Below, in pieces: positions 8,045 through 16,259 of a DNA stretch of 61,907 bases. The notes beneath the pieces were generated by a model. That model did no database searches. It was not told the DNA's origin and saw only the letters and a program-made list of their open reading frames with translations. The stretch is from Comamonadaceae bacterium (GTDB lineage Bacteria; Pseudomonadota; Gammaproteobacteria; Burkholderiales; Burkholderiaceae_C): assembly GCA_947372865.1 (NCBI GenBank), contig CANBVJ010000001.1, positions 145,772 through 207,678 on the forward strand, read 5' to 3'. Numbering within the stretch: the first letter of the stretch is position 1; the number at the start of each line of letters is the position of its first letter. Both the position numbers and the translations under genes were made by a program.

Positions 8045-8526
8045 GGGAACTGAACCCAGCGCTTGCGTTCTTCGCTGGTAGACGGGCTAAAGCGGGCGTT
8101 GGCTGGGGCTGCTTCTGCGGGCGCAACCAGGCTACCCAGGTGCATGCGCAGCAGCGCGTCGTGGTCGGGCACCAGCAGCGGCACGCCTTTGCGCAGCTTG
8201 GGCACCTTGCCTGGCGCGATAGCCTGCGGGTTTTGCGCGATAAAAGCCTGGCGCAGCAGCTCTATCTTGAGCGGGCTGTCGGGCAGGGTGCGGGCGATCA
8301 CCTGGTCGAGCGTCTCGCCAGTCTTGGGCAGGTAGCTGCGCGCGGGGGCCGGGGCCGGGGCCGGGGACGTGGCGCTGGGCGCTGCGGGCTCAGGTGTGCT
8401 TTGGGACGCATGGCCTGGCGCCGGCAGGGCCAGCCAGCAAGCCGCCAGCAGCAACACGGACCCGACAGGGTGGCTGCAGGCACCGCGGTGGGTGGCGTGC
8501 GAGGTCTGGCGGCGTGGGGCGGGCAT
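8041..8526 (-). CDS. Secreted FimV/LysM-like small protein
   Basis: A 161-residue exported protein with a signal peptide (hydrophobic VGSVLLLAACWLALPAPGHA, likely cut before SQST). A Pro/Ala linker follows, then a FimV/LysM-like segment (TGETLDQVIARTLPDSPL, LLRQAFIAQNPQAI, LRKGVPLLVPD), suggesting peptidoglycan contact in the periplasm. It lies between flgT and the fliK-like gene in the sigma-54-driven operon, so a role in anchoring basal-body rings is plausible but inferred. No closer family was recognised. Confidence 0.6.
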   Translation of the reverse strand: MPAPRRQTSHATHRGACSHPVGSVLLLAACWLALPAPGHASQSTPEPAAPSATSPAPAPAPARSYLPKTGETLDQVIARTLPDSPLKIELLRQAFIAQNPQAIAPGKVPKLRKGVPLLVPDHDALLRMHLGSLVAPAEAAPANARFSPSTSEERKRWVQFP

Positions 8527-8568
8527 GGCGTATTTCCTGAAAAAATGGGTCGCTGGGGGCGCAGCGCC

Positions 8569-9759
8569 CTAGTGCGATGCCTCGGCCGACCAGGCGGTCC
8601 AGGTGTTGCTGACGTTTTTGGTGGTGCCGCTCACGGGGCGCAACTGGGCGTAGTACTCGCCCACCGACTGCACCTTGGCCAGCACGGTTTGCGCTGCCGC
8701 GCCGGGCTCCAGGGCGCGCTGCACGCCGTTTTGGTCGTGCGCGATCACCCATTCGTCACCCACCCGCACCCCGGCGGCGCTGCCGGCATTGATGCGCACC
8801 TGGGTACCGGCGGCTTGGGTCACATCGGCCATGACGGTTTGGCAGACCAGTTGGCGTTGCAGGGCCTGGCTCCAGGCCTGCACCTGTTTGGCCACCCGGG
8901 CCTGGGCTGCCGGACTCAGGCCGGGGCTGGCCCAGTTGTCATCGGTGGCGGACAGGGTCAGGTTGGCGCTGGACTGTAGCGCGGGTGTGTGCTGTTTGCG
9001 TGCAGTCAGCGTCATGCGCAACTGCACTTGCAGCCCGCTGGGCTCCAAGGCGGGGCCGGCGGGAGATGGCACATTGGATCGTCCGGACTTGGCCGGCGGG
9101 GGCAGCGGCACATCCAAGGCTTGGGCGCTCGGGGCGGGACTGATGCTGACGAGCTGAAACTGGAGTTGCCAAGGCATTTCGTCCTGGCTGGAGCCCAACA
9201 GCGCTTGTTGGTAGCTCGAGCGCCCCTCGGTGCGGGCGCGCTCCACCAGGCGCCACTGCGCGTTGGATGCGCCGGCTTGCTGCAACTGCGCCAGTACGCT
9301 GGCCTGCAAGGCGTCGATCACAGGCGCGTTGTCGGCGCTCAGGGGCGATTGCGTGGTCCAGTTCCATCCCAGCACGTGTTGCAGGCGTCCACTGGCGGGC
9401 GTTTTGCATGCAGGGGCCGTTTTGCCGCTGCCCGTGGGGTCGGAGCCGTCGGCACTTTGCCACTGCAGTTTGGCGGTGGGTTCGCCCTGGGCATCAGCGC
9501 CGTAGGCCAGCACGCGCACGCCGCGCACTTTCATGCCCGAACGAAAGGCGCTGAGTTCTTGCAGCGCGCCGTTGCCGTCAATCCACTGGGTAGCCGACAC
9601 CTGGGTCGGGCCATCGAGTGCGGCTTGCACCAGGCCTTTGCGGATGGCGGCGAGCTTTTCCTCCGGCGAGAGCGTGTCTGCCCACAGCGCGCCCGCGCTC
9701 AGCAGCAGTGCGGCTGCAGCGGCAGAACGCCAGACGTGAATGGGGGCAAAACGCGTCAT
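8569..9759 (-). CDS. flgT: FlgT-like flagellar ring (H-ring) protein
   Basis: A 396-residue periplasmic protein with a clear signal peptide (SAAAAALLLSAGALWA, cut before DTLS). The C-terminal third (VCQTVMADVTQAAGTQVRIN, then GSAAGVRVGDEWVIAHD) resembles the FlgT C-terminal domain. In Vibrio, FlgT builds the H-ring around the P/L rings. It starts 6 bases after flgP, and the pairing with FlgP strengthens the call. The middle region is Pro-rich and divergent. Confidence 0.72.
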   Translation of the reverse strand: MTRFAPIHVWRSAAAAALLLSAGALWADTLSPEEKLAAIRKGLVQAALDGPTQVSATQWIDGNGALQELSAFRSGMKVRGVRVLAYGADAQGEPTAKLQWQSADGSDPTGSGKTAPACKTPASGRLQHVLGWNWTTQSPLSADNAPVIDALQASVLAQLQQAGASNAQWRLVERARTEGRSSYQQALLGSSQDEMPWQLQFQLVSISPAPSAQALDVPLPPPAKSGRSNVPSPAGPALEPSGLQVQLRMTLTARKQHTPALQSSANLTLSATDDNWASPGLSPAAQARVAKQVQAWSQALQRQLVCQTVMADVTQAAGTQVRINAGSAAGVRVGDEWVIAHDQNGVQRALEPGAAAQTVLAKVQSVGEYYAQLRPVSGTTKNVSNTWTAWSAEASH

Positions 9760-9765
9760 GGCGGC

Positions 9766-10287
9766 TTATTTGTTTTTGGCAGCCAGTTGGCCCAGGTAGA
9801 GCATGCGCAGGTCTTGCACCGTGGCTTTGTCCAGGGACAGGGTGGTCTCGTAGGTGTCGTCGCCCGAGGGGGTGATGCTGACCAACGTGGCGCCATAGAT
9901 CACGCCTTCGACCCGGCTGCGGAAGGTGTCGTTTTGCACCACCATGTCGGCCACCGTGGCGGTGGCGTCCATACGCAGGCCGTAGACCTGCTCGGTCAGC
10001 GAGCGGTAGGCGTCAAGCTTGGCCGCACGGATGGCCAGCAGGCGTTGCTGCGCGGGCAGGCGGTGGTTTTGCACGCTGATCACCGCGTAGCCGGTGGCAG
10101 TGAGCGACTCGCGCCGCTCCACCAGCGGCAGGTTGGCCATAGGGATTTCGACGTTGGCCGTGGCTGTGCCCGTGGCGGCAGTTGCGGGTGCAGCGCTAAA
10201 GCCCGACAGCGTGGGCAGTGCCTGGCAGGCGCAAAGCAGTGCCGCAGACAGGGAAAGTGCCAGTTTGAGGGGGCGAAGGCGGTTCAT
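9766..10287 (-). CDS. flgP: FlgP-like outer-membrane lipoprotein (LPP20 family)
   Basis: A 173-residue lipoprotein with a signal peptide and lipobox (SLSAALLCAC, lipidated Cys about residue 21). The conserved core RLLAIRAAKLDAYRSLTEQV, followed by YGLRMDATATVADMV, and TVQDLRMLYLGQ are typical of the LPP20/FlgP family. FlgP forms outer-membrane-associated basal disks or rings in Vibrio and Campylobacter. It is co-operonic with flgT and the giant Sel1 protein. Confidence 0.82.
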   Translation of the reverse strand: MNRLRPLKLALSLSAALLCACQALPTLSGFSAAPATAATGTATANVEIPMANLPLVERRESLTATGYAVISVQNHRLPAQQRLLAIRAAKLDAYRSLTEQVYGLRMDATATVADMVVQNDTFRSRVEGVIYGATLVSITPSGDDTYETTLSLDKATVQDLRMLYLGQLAAKNK

Positions 10288-10428
10288 AGCGGTGTCCTTA
10301 GAGGTAGTCCATAGCAGTATCGGCAGCAGGAGCCAAAGCTTGAGTCGTCGTTTTCGACCCTGTCTATGCCGGCGTGTCTGCCGCTGCCTCGGGTGGTGTC
10401 TTGGCGGGCGCTGTCTGCGGGCCCGCCT

Positions 10429-13071
10429 TCAGGCGGCGCGGCGCAGGTCTTTGGGAGCGGCTGCGTCCGCTGCCGGGGCCGCAGCGGGTGTGGTTTGCAG
10501 CACGGACGCCGAATTGGGCGCCTGGCCAGCAGCTGCCTGGTACCAGCGCAAGGCCTGCCCGTAGTCTTGTGCGGTGCCCTGGCCGTTGGCGTACATCGAG
10601 CCCAGGTTGAACTGCGCTGCGCTGTCGCCCAGTTCAGCGGCTTGCAAGTAGCAATGCAAGGCCTGGGCGGCGTCTGCTGCCACGCCTTCACCCAAAAAGT
10701 ACTTGCGCCCGAGCTGTGCCCAGGCGCTGGCTTCGCCCAGGGCGCTGGCCTGTTGCAGCAGCGCCAGGGCCTGCGCTGGGTTGGCTTCGCAGCCCTCGCC
10801 GTCGTTCAGCAGGGCGGCGAGCTGCAGCATGGCCGGGGCGTGACCCAAGTGTGCGGCGCGCTCAAAGTGGGCATAAGCCTCGTGCGGTGCGGCGGCCACT
10901 GCCTGGCCATGCAGGCGCAACTGGCCCCAGTTGAAGTGGGCCAGCGCGTCGTCCTGGTCGGCCGCGGCTTGCAGGTGTTCGAGCGCCTGGCGCGTGGCGA
11001 CGCCGTCACGGGCGCTGGTGGGGTTTTGCAGCGCCAGGGTGGCGAGGTTGTTGTGCGCCTGGGCAATGCCGGCTTGTGCGGCGCGCTCAAAGCACTGGGC
11101 CGCCAATGCCAAGTCGCGCACCGTGCCCAGGCCTTGCGCATGCAGCAGGCCCAGGTTAAAGGCAGCGCTGGCGTCGCCCTGGTCGGCGGCTTGTTGGTAG
11201 GCCAGCAACTGGCGACCATAGTCGGGCGTGGCTTGCAGGCCTTGGGCTTGCAGCAGGCGCAACTGGTATTGGGCGGCGGGGTGGTCTTGGGCTGCGGCTT
11301 TTTGCAGCCAGAGCAGGGCACCCATTTCGTCGGCCGGCACGTCGCCGCCGGCGTGCAACAGCATGCCGGCGGCGTACTGGGCCAGGGCGTCGCCCTGTTC
11401 GGCGGCTTGCAGGTAGTAGGCCAGCGCTGCGCTCAGGTCTTGTGCTACGCCTGCGCCTTGGGCGTGCAGCACGCCCAGGTTGTGCTGGGCCCAGGCGTTG
11501 CCCAGGTCGGCGCTGGCCTGGTAGTCGCGCAGTGCGCTGTTGCGCGCAACCGGAGCCACTTCGGCACCCGCGTCGGCGCTGGAGGCCAGCCGCAGCGCCG
11601 TCTGGGGGGTGAGCAGTGGGTCTTGCAGGCAGGCCAGGTTGAACAAGGCGTCGCTCACGCCTTGGTCGGCGGCGCTGTGCAGCCAGACCAGCGCTTGTGC
11701 CGGGTCGTCGCTGTTGGAGGAAGTGGCGGGCGCGCCCCAGGCGTCGGCCATGGCGGCGTTGAACTGGGCCAGTGCGTTGCCTTGTTCGGCCGCCAGCACA
11801 AACCAGTGGCGCGCCCGTGCCAGATCGGCGGTGGCTCCCTGGCCTTGCAGGTGCATCAGGCCCAGGTTGTACTGGGCCAGCGCGTCGCCCTGGTCGGCGG
11901 CAAGCTGGTACCACTGGCGCGCCAGCGTGAAATCTTTGCTCACACCCACGCCACCCTGGTACATCACGCCCAGGTTGCACTGCGCGCGCGCGTCGCCCTG
12001 GTCAGCAGCGTGGTGAAACCACTGGCGCGCTTGGGCCTTGTTTTGGGCCACACCCTGGCCCGCGCTGTACATGGCGCCGAGCTGAAACTGAGCGACTGCC
12101 AGGCCCCGGTCAGCGGCCATCTGGTACCACTGCAGCGCTTCGGCGTAGTCTTGTGCCACGCCAAAGCCATTGGCGCTCAAGGTCCCTAAGTTGAACTGCG
12201 CCGGCGCGTGGCCCAGGGCTGCCGCAGTGCGGTAGTGGTTTAGCGCGCGGTCAAAGTCGGCACCACCGCCGTCACCTTGGCCGTGGTCTTGGGCGTACCA
12301 GACGCCCAGGTTGTAGTGCGCGTCGCCATGGCCTTGGGCGGCGGCCAGGCCAAAGTAGTGCAGCGCGCCTTCGTCGTCGGTAATGCCGCCCTGGCCTTGC
12401 GAGAGCATGAGCGCCAGGTTGTACTGGGCCGGGGCGTCGCCCTGTTCAGCGGCGAGCTGGTACCACTTGCGGGCCAGCGCCGGGTCGTATTCGGCGCTCT
12501 GGGGGTCGGCCAGCAAAAGGCCAAGGTTGAACTGGGCGTAGGTGTGACCTTGGGCGGCGGCCGATTCAAACCATTTGCGCGCGCTGGCGCCGTCTTGCGC
12601 CACGCCTTCACCGGCGGCGTACATGCAAGCCAGGTTGAACTGGGCGGTGGCGTGGCCTTGCACGGCGGCGCGCTCAAACCAGACGGCAGCTTGGGCCTGG
12701 TCTTGCGCCACACCCTGGCCGTTGGCAAACATAAAGGCCAGGTTGGTTTGCACGTCAGGCAAGCCTTGGGCGGCCGCCAATTGGTACCACTCCAGTGCCT
12801 GGGCATAGTCTTGGGCCACGCCCTGGCCGTTGGCGTACATAAAGCCCAGGTTGTACTGGGCGGCGGCGTAGTCTTGTGCGGCGGCCAGGCGGTACCACTT
12901 CAGGGCCTCAGCGTAGTCTTGCGCCACGCCTTGGCCGTTGGCGTACATGAAACCGAGGTTGTTTTGTGCCGCGGCGTAGTCAAGCGAGGCCAGCGGGCGC
13001 GAGATGCGCAGCGCATTGGCATAGTCGCCCCGGCGGTAGGCGGCGTCGGCGTCGGCCAGCAGATTATTCAA
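10429..13071 (-). CDS. Giant Sel1-repeat protein
   Basis: An 880-residue protein made almost entirely of about 36-residue Sel1-like (TPR-related) repeats, more than 20 of them. Typical units are AQYNLGFMYANGQGVAQDYA and ALKWYRLAAAQ. No signal peptide is visible, so it is probably cytoplasmic, acting as a protein-protein scaffold. The start is a TTG at 13071, chosen because the first repeat follows at once (LLADADAAYRRGDYANAL); an in-frame TAA lies 4 codons upstream. It is in the sigma-54 operon ahead of flgP and flgT, pointing to a flagellar role. The C-terminal 25 residues are Ala-rich. Confidence 0.85.
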   Translation of the reverse strand: MNNLLADADAAYRRGDYANALRISRPLASLDYAAAQNNLGFMYANGQGVAQDYAEALKWYRLAAAQDYAAAQYNLGFMYANGQGVAQDYAQALEWYQLAAAQGLPDVQTNLAFMFANGQGVAQDQAQAAVWFERAAVQGHATAQFNLACMYAAGEGVAQDGASARKWFESAAAQGHTYAQFNLGLLLADPQSAEYDPALARKWYQLAAEQGDAPAQYNLALMLSQGQGGITDDEGALHYFGLAAAQGHGDAHYNLGVWYAQDHGQGDGGGADFDRALNHYRTAAALGHAPAQFNLGTLSANGFGVAQDYAEALQWYQMAADRGLAVAQFQLGAMYSAGQGVAQNKAQARQWFHHAADQGDARAQCNLGVMYQGGVGVSKDFTLARQWYQLAADQGDALAQYNLGLMHLQGQGATADLARARHWFVLAAEQGNALAQFNAAMADAWGAPATSSNSDDPAQALVWLHSAADQGVSDALFNLACLQDPLLTPQTALRLASSADAGAEVAPVARNSALRDYQASADLGNAWAQHNLGVLHAQGAGVAQDLSAALAYYLQAAEQGDALAQYAAGMLLHAGGDVPADEMGALLWLQKAAAQDHPAAQYQLRLLQAQGLQATPDYGRQLLAYQQAADQGDASAAFNLGLLHAQGLGTVRDLALAAQCFERAAQAGIAQAHNNLATLALQNPTSARDGVATRQALEHLQAAADQDDALAHFNWGQLRLHGQAVAAAPHEAYAHFERAAHLGHAPAMLQLAALLNDGEGCEANPAQALALLQQASALGEASAWAQLGRKYFLGEGVAADAAQALHCYLQAAELGDSAAQFNLGSMYANGQGTAQDYGQALRWYQAAAGQAPNSASVLQTTPAAAPAADAAAPKDLRRAA

Positions 13072-13083
13072 AGCGGGTCTGTC

Positions 13084-13299
13084 TTATTGCTGGGGTTCGC
13101 GCAGTTGCGCGAGCGCATGGTGTTGCACCGGATGGGCTTGGTGTTCGACCGCGTAGAGCTTTTGCCCATGCGGTACGTGCGCCTGGTGCGCGACGATGGG
13201 CGTGGTGTGCGACACCAGACCCATGCGGGGCGCATGTGGGCCGTGGGCGGCAGCTTCGAGGTGCTGGGCGCCGCTGGGGCGGTGTTTCACATCATTCAT
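13084..13299 (-). CDS. Small His-rich ORF, first in the Sel1-flgP-flgT operon
   Basis: A 71-residue ORF with at least ten histidines (for example HQAHVPHGQ, QAHPVQHHALAQ). It has an AGGA ribosome-site-like sequence 7 bases before its ATG and lies about 75 bases below a sigma-54 promoter. It is in the same reading frame as the giant Sel1 gene, separated by a TAA and four codons. No homologue is recognised. It may be a small real gene, a leader peptide, or a former N-terminus of the Sel1 protein cut by a nonsense mutation. Confidence 0.4.
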   Translation of the reverse strand: MNDVKHRPSGAQHLEAAAHGPHAPRMGLVSHTTPIVAHQAHVPHGQKLYAVEHQAHPVQHHALAQLREPQQ

Positions 13300-13383
13300 G
13301 GGCAGGTCCTGGTGCGGTCGGGGCGGCGGGTGCGGTGTCCGAATGGTCTGATTTCTGACGATTTTCGCGGTATTTTTAGATTA

Positions 13384-13399
13384 CGCAAACTGTATGCCA
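13384..13399 (-). promoter_or_regulatory. Sigma-54 promoter for the Sel1-flgP-flgT-fliK-like-fhlB operon
   Basis: The minus strand reads TGGCATACAGTTTGCG, which fits TGGCAC-N5-TTGC with one permitted change and exact spacing. The likely start point is near 13372, ahead of the small His-rich ORF. It is the only strong promoter motif I see above the operon running down to 6432, and puts that operon in the same regulon as flgB, flgA and flhA. Confidence 0.78.
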
Positions 13400-13425
13400 C
13401 TTTTCTTTTTGCCACTGATGCGCCA

Positions 13426-14859
13426 TCAGGCCGCCGCCATGGCGCCCAGCAGGCCTTGCACTTCGGTTTGCGACAGCGTGGCGACGCCAAAGTGCTGGTG
13501 TTCGGCCAGCAGCGGCACAAACCAGTGTTCGGCAAAGGCGCTAAAGAGTTCGGCGCTCCAGGGCAGCTGTTTTTGGCTGCTCAGGGTGGCCCAGTTCCAG
13601 CGCGCGGCGTGCGGGGCGATCCAGGCCGCGCTCCAGGGCAGGTGGGGGTTGGCGCTCAGGCGTTCCCAGTCCCAGGCAAAGTCGGGCCTGTGCAGCAAAT
13701 CGGCGCTCCAGGGCAGTTGAGCGCTACTGGAGAGGCCCGCCCAGTCCCAGTCGGCGGCAAACTGCGCGATCAGCGCTTCGCTCCAGGGCAGGCCGGGGTT
13801 CCAGCTCAGGCCGTCCCAGTCCCAGTGGTTTTGGTAGCGTTCGACCAGCGCGCCAGACCAGGGCAGGACCGGGTTGGCGCTCAGGGCGTCCCAGTCCCAG
13901 GCGTCTGCTGGTGTGGCGGCCAGCAGGGCTTCTGTCCACGGCACAGCGGTGTTTTTGCACAGGCCAGCGCGGCTCCAGCGCTTGCTCCAGGCTTGCAACA
14001 AGGCGTCATTGAGCGGCAGATGGGGGTTGGCGCTCAGGGCCGGCCAGTCCCAATGCGCGGCGTAGCGGGCAATCAGGGCCTCGCTCCAAGGCAAGTGGGC
14101 GGCGCTGCTCAGGGCTTTCCAGTCCCAGTGTTGCACGTGGGTGTCGAGCAGGCCTTCGCTGTAGCGCAGGCTGGCGTTGCCGCTAAGCCAGGGCCAGTTC
14201 CAGTGGTCGGCAAAGGCCGTGACCAGCGCCGCGTCCAGGGGCAAGGACACATTGGCGCTCAGGCCAGTCCAGTCCCAGCGCTCGGCGTAGGCGCGCAGAA
14301 CCGCGGCCGTCCAGGGCACGCCGGTGTTCCAGCTCAGGCCGGTCCAGTCCCAGCGGTGGGCGTTGCTGTGGATGAAGGCCGCCGTCCAGGGCAGGTCGGC
14401 GTTGCTGCTGAGCACCGCCCAGTCCCAGCGGTAAGCGTTAGCGTCCAACAGCTCTGCGCTCCAGGGCAGGGCCGGGTTGGCGCTCAGGGCGCGCCAGTTC
14501 CAGCGCTGTGCGTGCTGCTCGATGAGGGCGTCGCTCCAGGGCAGGCTGGGGTTTTTGCTCAGGGCGTCCCAGTCCCAGGCGTCGGCGTGCTGGGCCACGA
14601 GCTCGGGCGTCCAGGCCAGGGCGCGGCTGGCGCTCAGGCGCTTCCAGTCCCACAGAGGGGCAAAGCCCGCAAGCTCGGCGCCTGAGAGCGGGTAATGGGT
14701 TTGCAGGCAGCCCAGCAACAGCGCCGGGTGCGAACGGAAAAACGCCAGAGTGTGCGCCTCCTGGATCAGCGCCAGCGCGCCCGAGGCGGCGTCTAGGCGC
14801 TGCTGCGTGGCCAGCGTAAGGGCGTGCTGCGCCGGGGCTTGGACAGTGAGCTGGTTCAT
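13426..14859 (-). CDS. W-D-W / LSxNP tandem-repeat protein, function unknown
   Basis: A 477-residue protein with a 69-residue helical N-terminal part, then 15 tandem units of about 25 residues (about 70-445) with consensus W-[DN]-W-x2-L-S-x-N-x2-L-P-W-[ST]-x2-L-[IL]-x6. A degenerate unit and a short tail follow. No signal peptide or membrane segment is seen. Similar WDWxxLSxNP arrays are known from giant-virus proteins (from memory, unchecked). The start overlaps the J-domain gene stop as ATGA, so the two are translationally coupled. It sits inside the flagellar island between two Sel1 operons. Function is unknown; a binding scaffold is a guess. Confidence 0.8.
   Translation of the reverse strand: MNQLTVQAPAQHALTLATQQRLDAASGALALIQEAHTLAFFRSHPALLLGCLQTHYPLSGAELAGFAPLWDWKRLSASRALAWTPELVAQHADAWDWDALSKNPSLPWSDALIEQHAQRWNWRALSANPALPWSAELLDANAYRWDWAVLSSNADLPWTAAFIHSNAHRWDWTGLSWNTGVPWTAAVLRAYAERWDWTGLSANVSLPLDAALVTAFADHWNWPWLSGNASLRYSEGLLDTHVQHWDWKALSSAAHLPWSEALIARYAAHWDWPALSANPHLPLNDALLQAWSKRWSRAGLCKNTAVPWTEALLAATPADAWDWDALSANPVLPWSGALVERYQNHWDWDGLSWNPGLPWSEALIAQFAADWDWAGLSSSAQLPWSADLLHRPDFAWDWERLSANPHLPWSAAWIAPHAARWNWATLSSQKQLPWSAELFSAFAEHWFVPLLAEHQHFGVATLSQTEVQGLLGAMAAA
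13525..14652 (-). repeat. 15 tandem ~75-bp coding repeats (W-D-W units)
   Basis: The coding sequence of the W-D-W protein is a tandem array of units of about 75 bases, one unit (the tenth) being 26 codons and lacking the WDW triplet (WSRAGLC). Units are diverged at the DNA level but keep the LSxNPxLPWS core in most copies, so the array is old and under protein-level selection rather than a recent slippage product. Confidence 0.85.
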
Positions 14860-16160
14860 GGCGCGGGGGCGGCGGTCGGGGCTGTGGCACTGGCGGCGTC
14901 AGGGGCTTGGTGCGCTTGGGGTGCGCTGCTGGCGCCCAACGCCTGCGCGTAGCGCTGCAGTTCGGCCTGCAGGTAGCGGGCTTGCTGGCTGAACCACAAG
15001 GTCCAGTTGCTTTGGGTGCTCAGGGTTTGCCAGGTGGCGCTGCGCAAAATGCCGGCCCGGTCGCGCTGGTGTTGGGCCAGGCGTTCTTTGAGCGCGGCGA
15101 CTTGCTGCGCCGGGCTGCGCTTGGCGCCCGAGTTGCTTGCGCCCGCGCCTGGTGCAAGGCTGGCCTGGGGCGTGAGCAGCACTTGTTGCTCTAGTGCCAG
15201 CAGGGCGGCAAAGTCGTTGTTCTCATAGCCCGCCTGCAGGCGCTGGAACAGGGCTTGGGCCTCGGCCTTGTCGTCTTCTTCCACCCGGTCCGGGTGCAGG
15301 CGCATGGCGAGCTTGCGGTAAAGCTGCTTCATTTGCGCCTGGGCTGCAGCGTCCAGGGCCGGGGCGGCGGCAGGTTTGGCGTTCTGGTCTTGGGTGTAGC
15401 GCTCGAACTGCGCTTGCGCATCGTCCGCCTGGGTGCGCGTCTCGTCGCTGCCCGACTGCGCATGCAGCGCTTGCAGGTGCTGGCGCTTGGCGTCCAGGCA
15501 GTCGCGCAGCAAGGGGCCGATGGCTGCGTCCTGGGCCTGGTCAAAGGCGTTGATGGTGCGGTGCATGTCGGCCAAATCGGCTTGCAGCGCCAGCGCGTGC
15601 GCTTGCAGCAAAGCGGTTTGCCAGGGCGGGGCCCATTGCTGGGGGTCGTCAAAAGTGGTCAGCGCGGTGGCGGCTGTGGCAGGCGCTGCGGACAAGCCTT
15701 CGGGTGCAGCAACTTGCGCCTCGGCGTGTTGGACGGCGAGCTGGCTCAGGCCGAGCGCGCAGTCGTCGGCCAGGGCGGAGTTGGTTTGCAGCAGCACTCC
15801 GGCCGATTGGGCGTCGGGCAGCACTTGCAGGCGCGCCAGGTCGCCACTGAGCACTACTGAGCCGTCCACCACGCAGACCGAGGTGTGCAAGCGCGGCGCC
15901 CCCGCGCGCAGCCGGTGCAGCCTGGCACCCAAGGCGCCCAGCCGCTCCCAGGCAATGCCCGGCGCCTGGTCTTGGGCCTCGCCCGACACCACCAGCGTAA
16001 GCGCAACGCCCTTGCGGCAGCAGCCCAGTAGCAGCTCAAACAGGGGCCGACCGCAAGGGCCGGCCAGGGCGCACAACACCTGCTGGCGGGCGCTGCCGAG
16101 TTGCTGCGCCACCACGGTGTGGGCGTCAGCAAAGTGGAGCGAATCAGAAACGTCGGTCAT
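14856..16160 (-). CDS. J-domain protein with degenerate PLD-like N-terminus
   Basis: A 434-residue soluble protein. Residues about 10-145 resemble one half of a phospholipase-D fold (ARQQVLCALAGPCGRPLFEL, then LHTSVCVVDGSVVLSGD), but where PLD enzymes have HxK it has HTS, so it is probably inactive. Residues about 276-325 form a J-domain-like segment with the HPD tripeptide at 289-291 (LYRKLAMRLHPDRVEEDDKA), which in DnaJ proteins stimulates Hsp70. The remainder is Ala/Gln-rich and helical. It is coupled (ATGA) to the W-D-W repeat gene and follows the second Sel1 gene. The role is unknown. Confidence 0.72.
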   Translation of the reverse strand: MTDVSDSLHFADAHTVVAQQLGSARQQVLCALAGPCGRPLFELLLGCCRKGVALTLVVSGEAQDQAPGIAWERLGALGARLHRLRAGAPRLHTSVCVVDGSVVLSGDLARLQVLPDAQSAGVLLQTNSALADDCALGLSQLAVQHAEAQVAAPEGLSAAPATAATALTTFDDPQQWAPPWQTALLQAHALALQADLADMHRTINAFDQAQDAAIGPLLRDCLDAKRQHLQALHAQSGSDETRTQADDAQAQFERYTQDQNAKPAAAPALDAAAQAQMKQLYRKLAMRLHPDRVEEDDKAEAQALFQRLQAGYENNDFAALLALEQQVLLTPQASLAPGAGASNSGAKRSPAQQVAALKERLAQHQRDRAGILRSATWQTLSTQSNWTLWFSQQARYLQAELQRYAQALGASSAPQAHQAPDAASATAPTAAPAP

Positions 16161-16259
16161 GGCGTGTGGAGGCGGAGCGGGCGGCCGGGGTTTGGGAGGG
16201 CGGGGCGCAGGCCGTTCAAGCGCTGGGGCGCCGGGCTGTGCGCACGGCGGCCACCGACC

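Noticed and set aside
10366..12189. 607-codon open frame on the plus strand
   Set aside because: Antisense shadow of the giant Sel1 gene; low-complexity product with no recognisable motif.
13525..14652. Regular ~75-base repeats that might suggest a CRISPR-like array
   Set aside because: Units are contiguous, diverged at third positions and keep one protein frame; there are no identical repeats with unique spacers.
12277..14685. 802-codon open frame on the plus strand
   Set aside because: It is antisense to the Sel1 and W-D-W repeat genes; repetitive high-GC coding sequence leaves the opposite frame open, and the product is Val/Gly/Gln-rich without domains.
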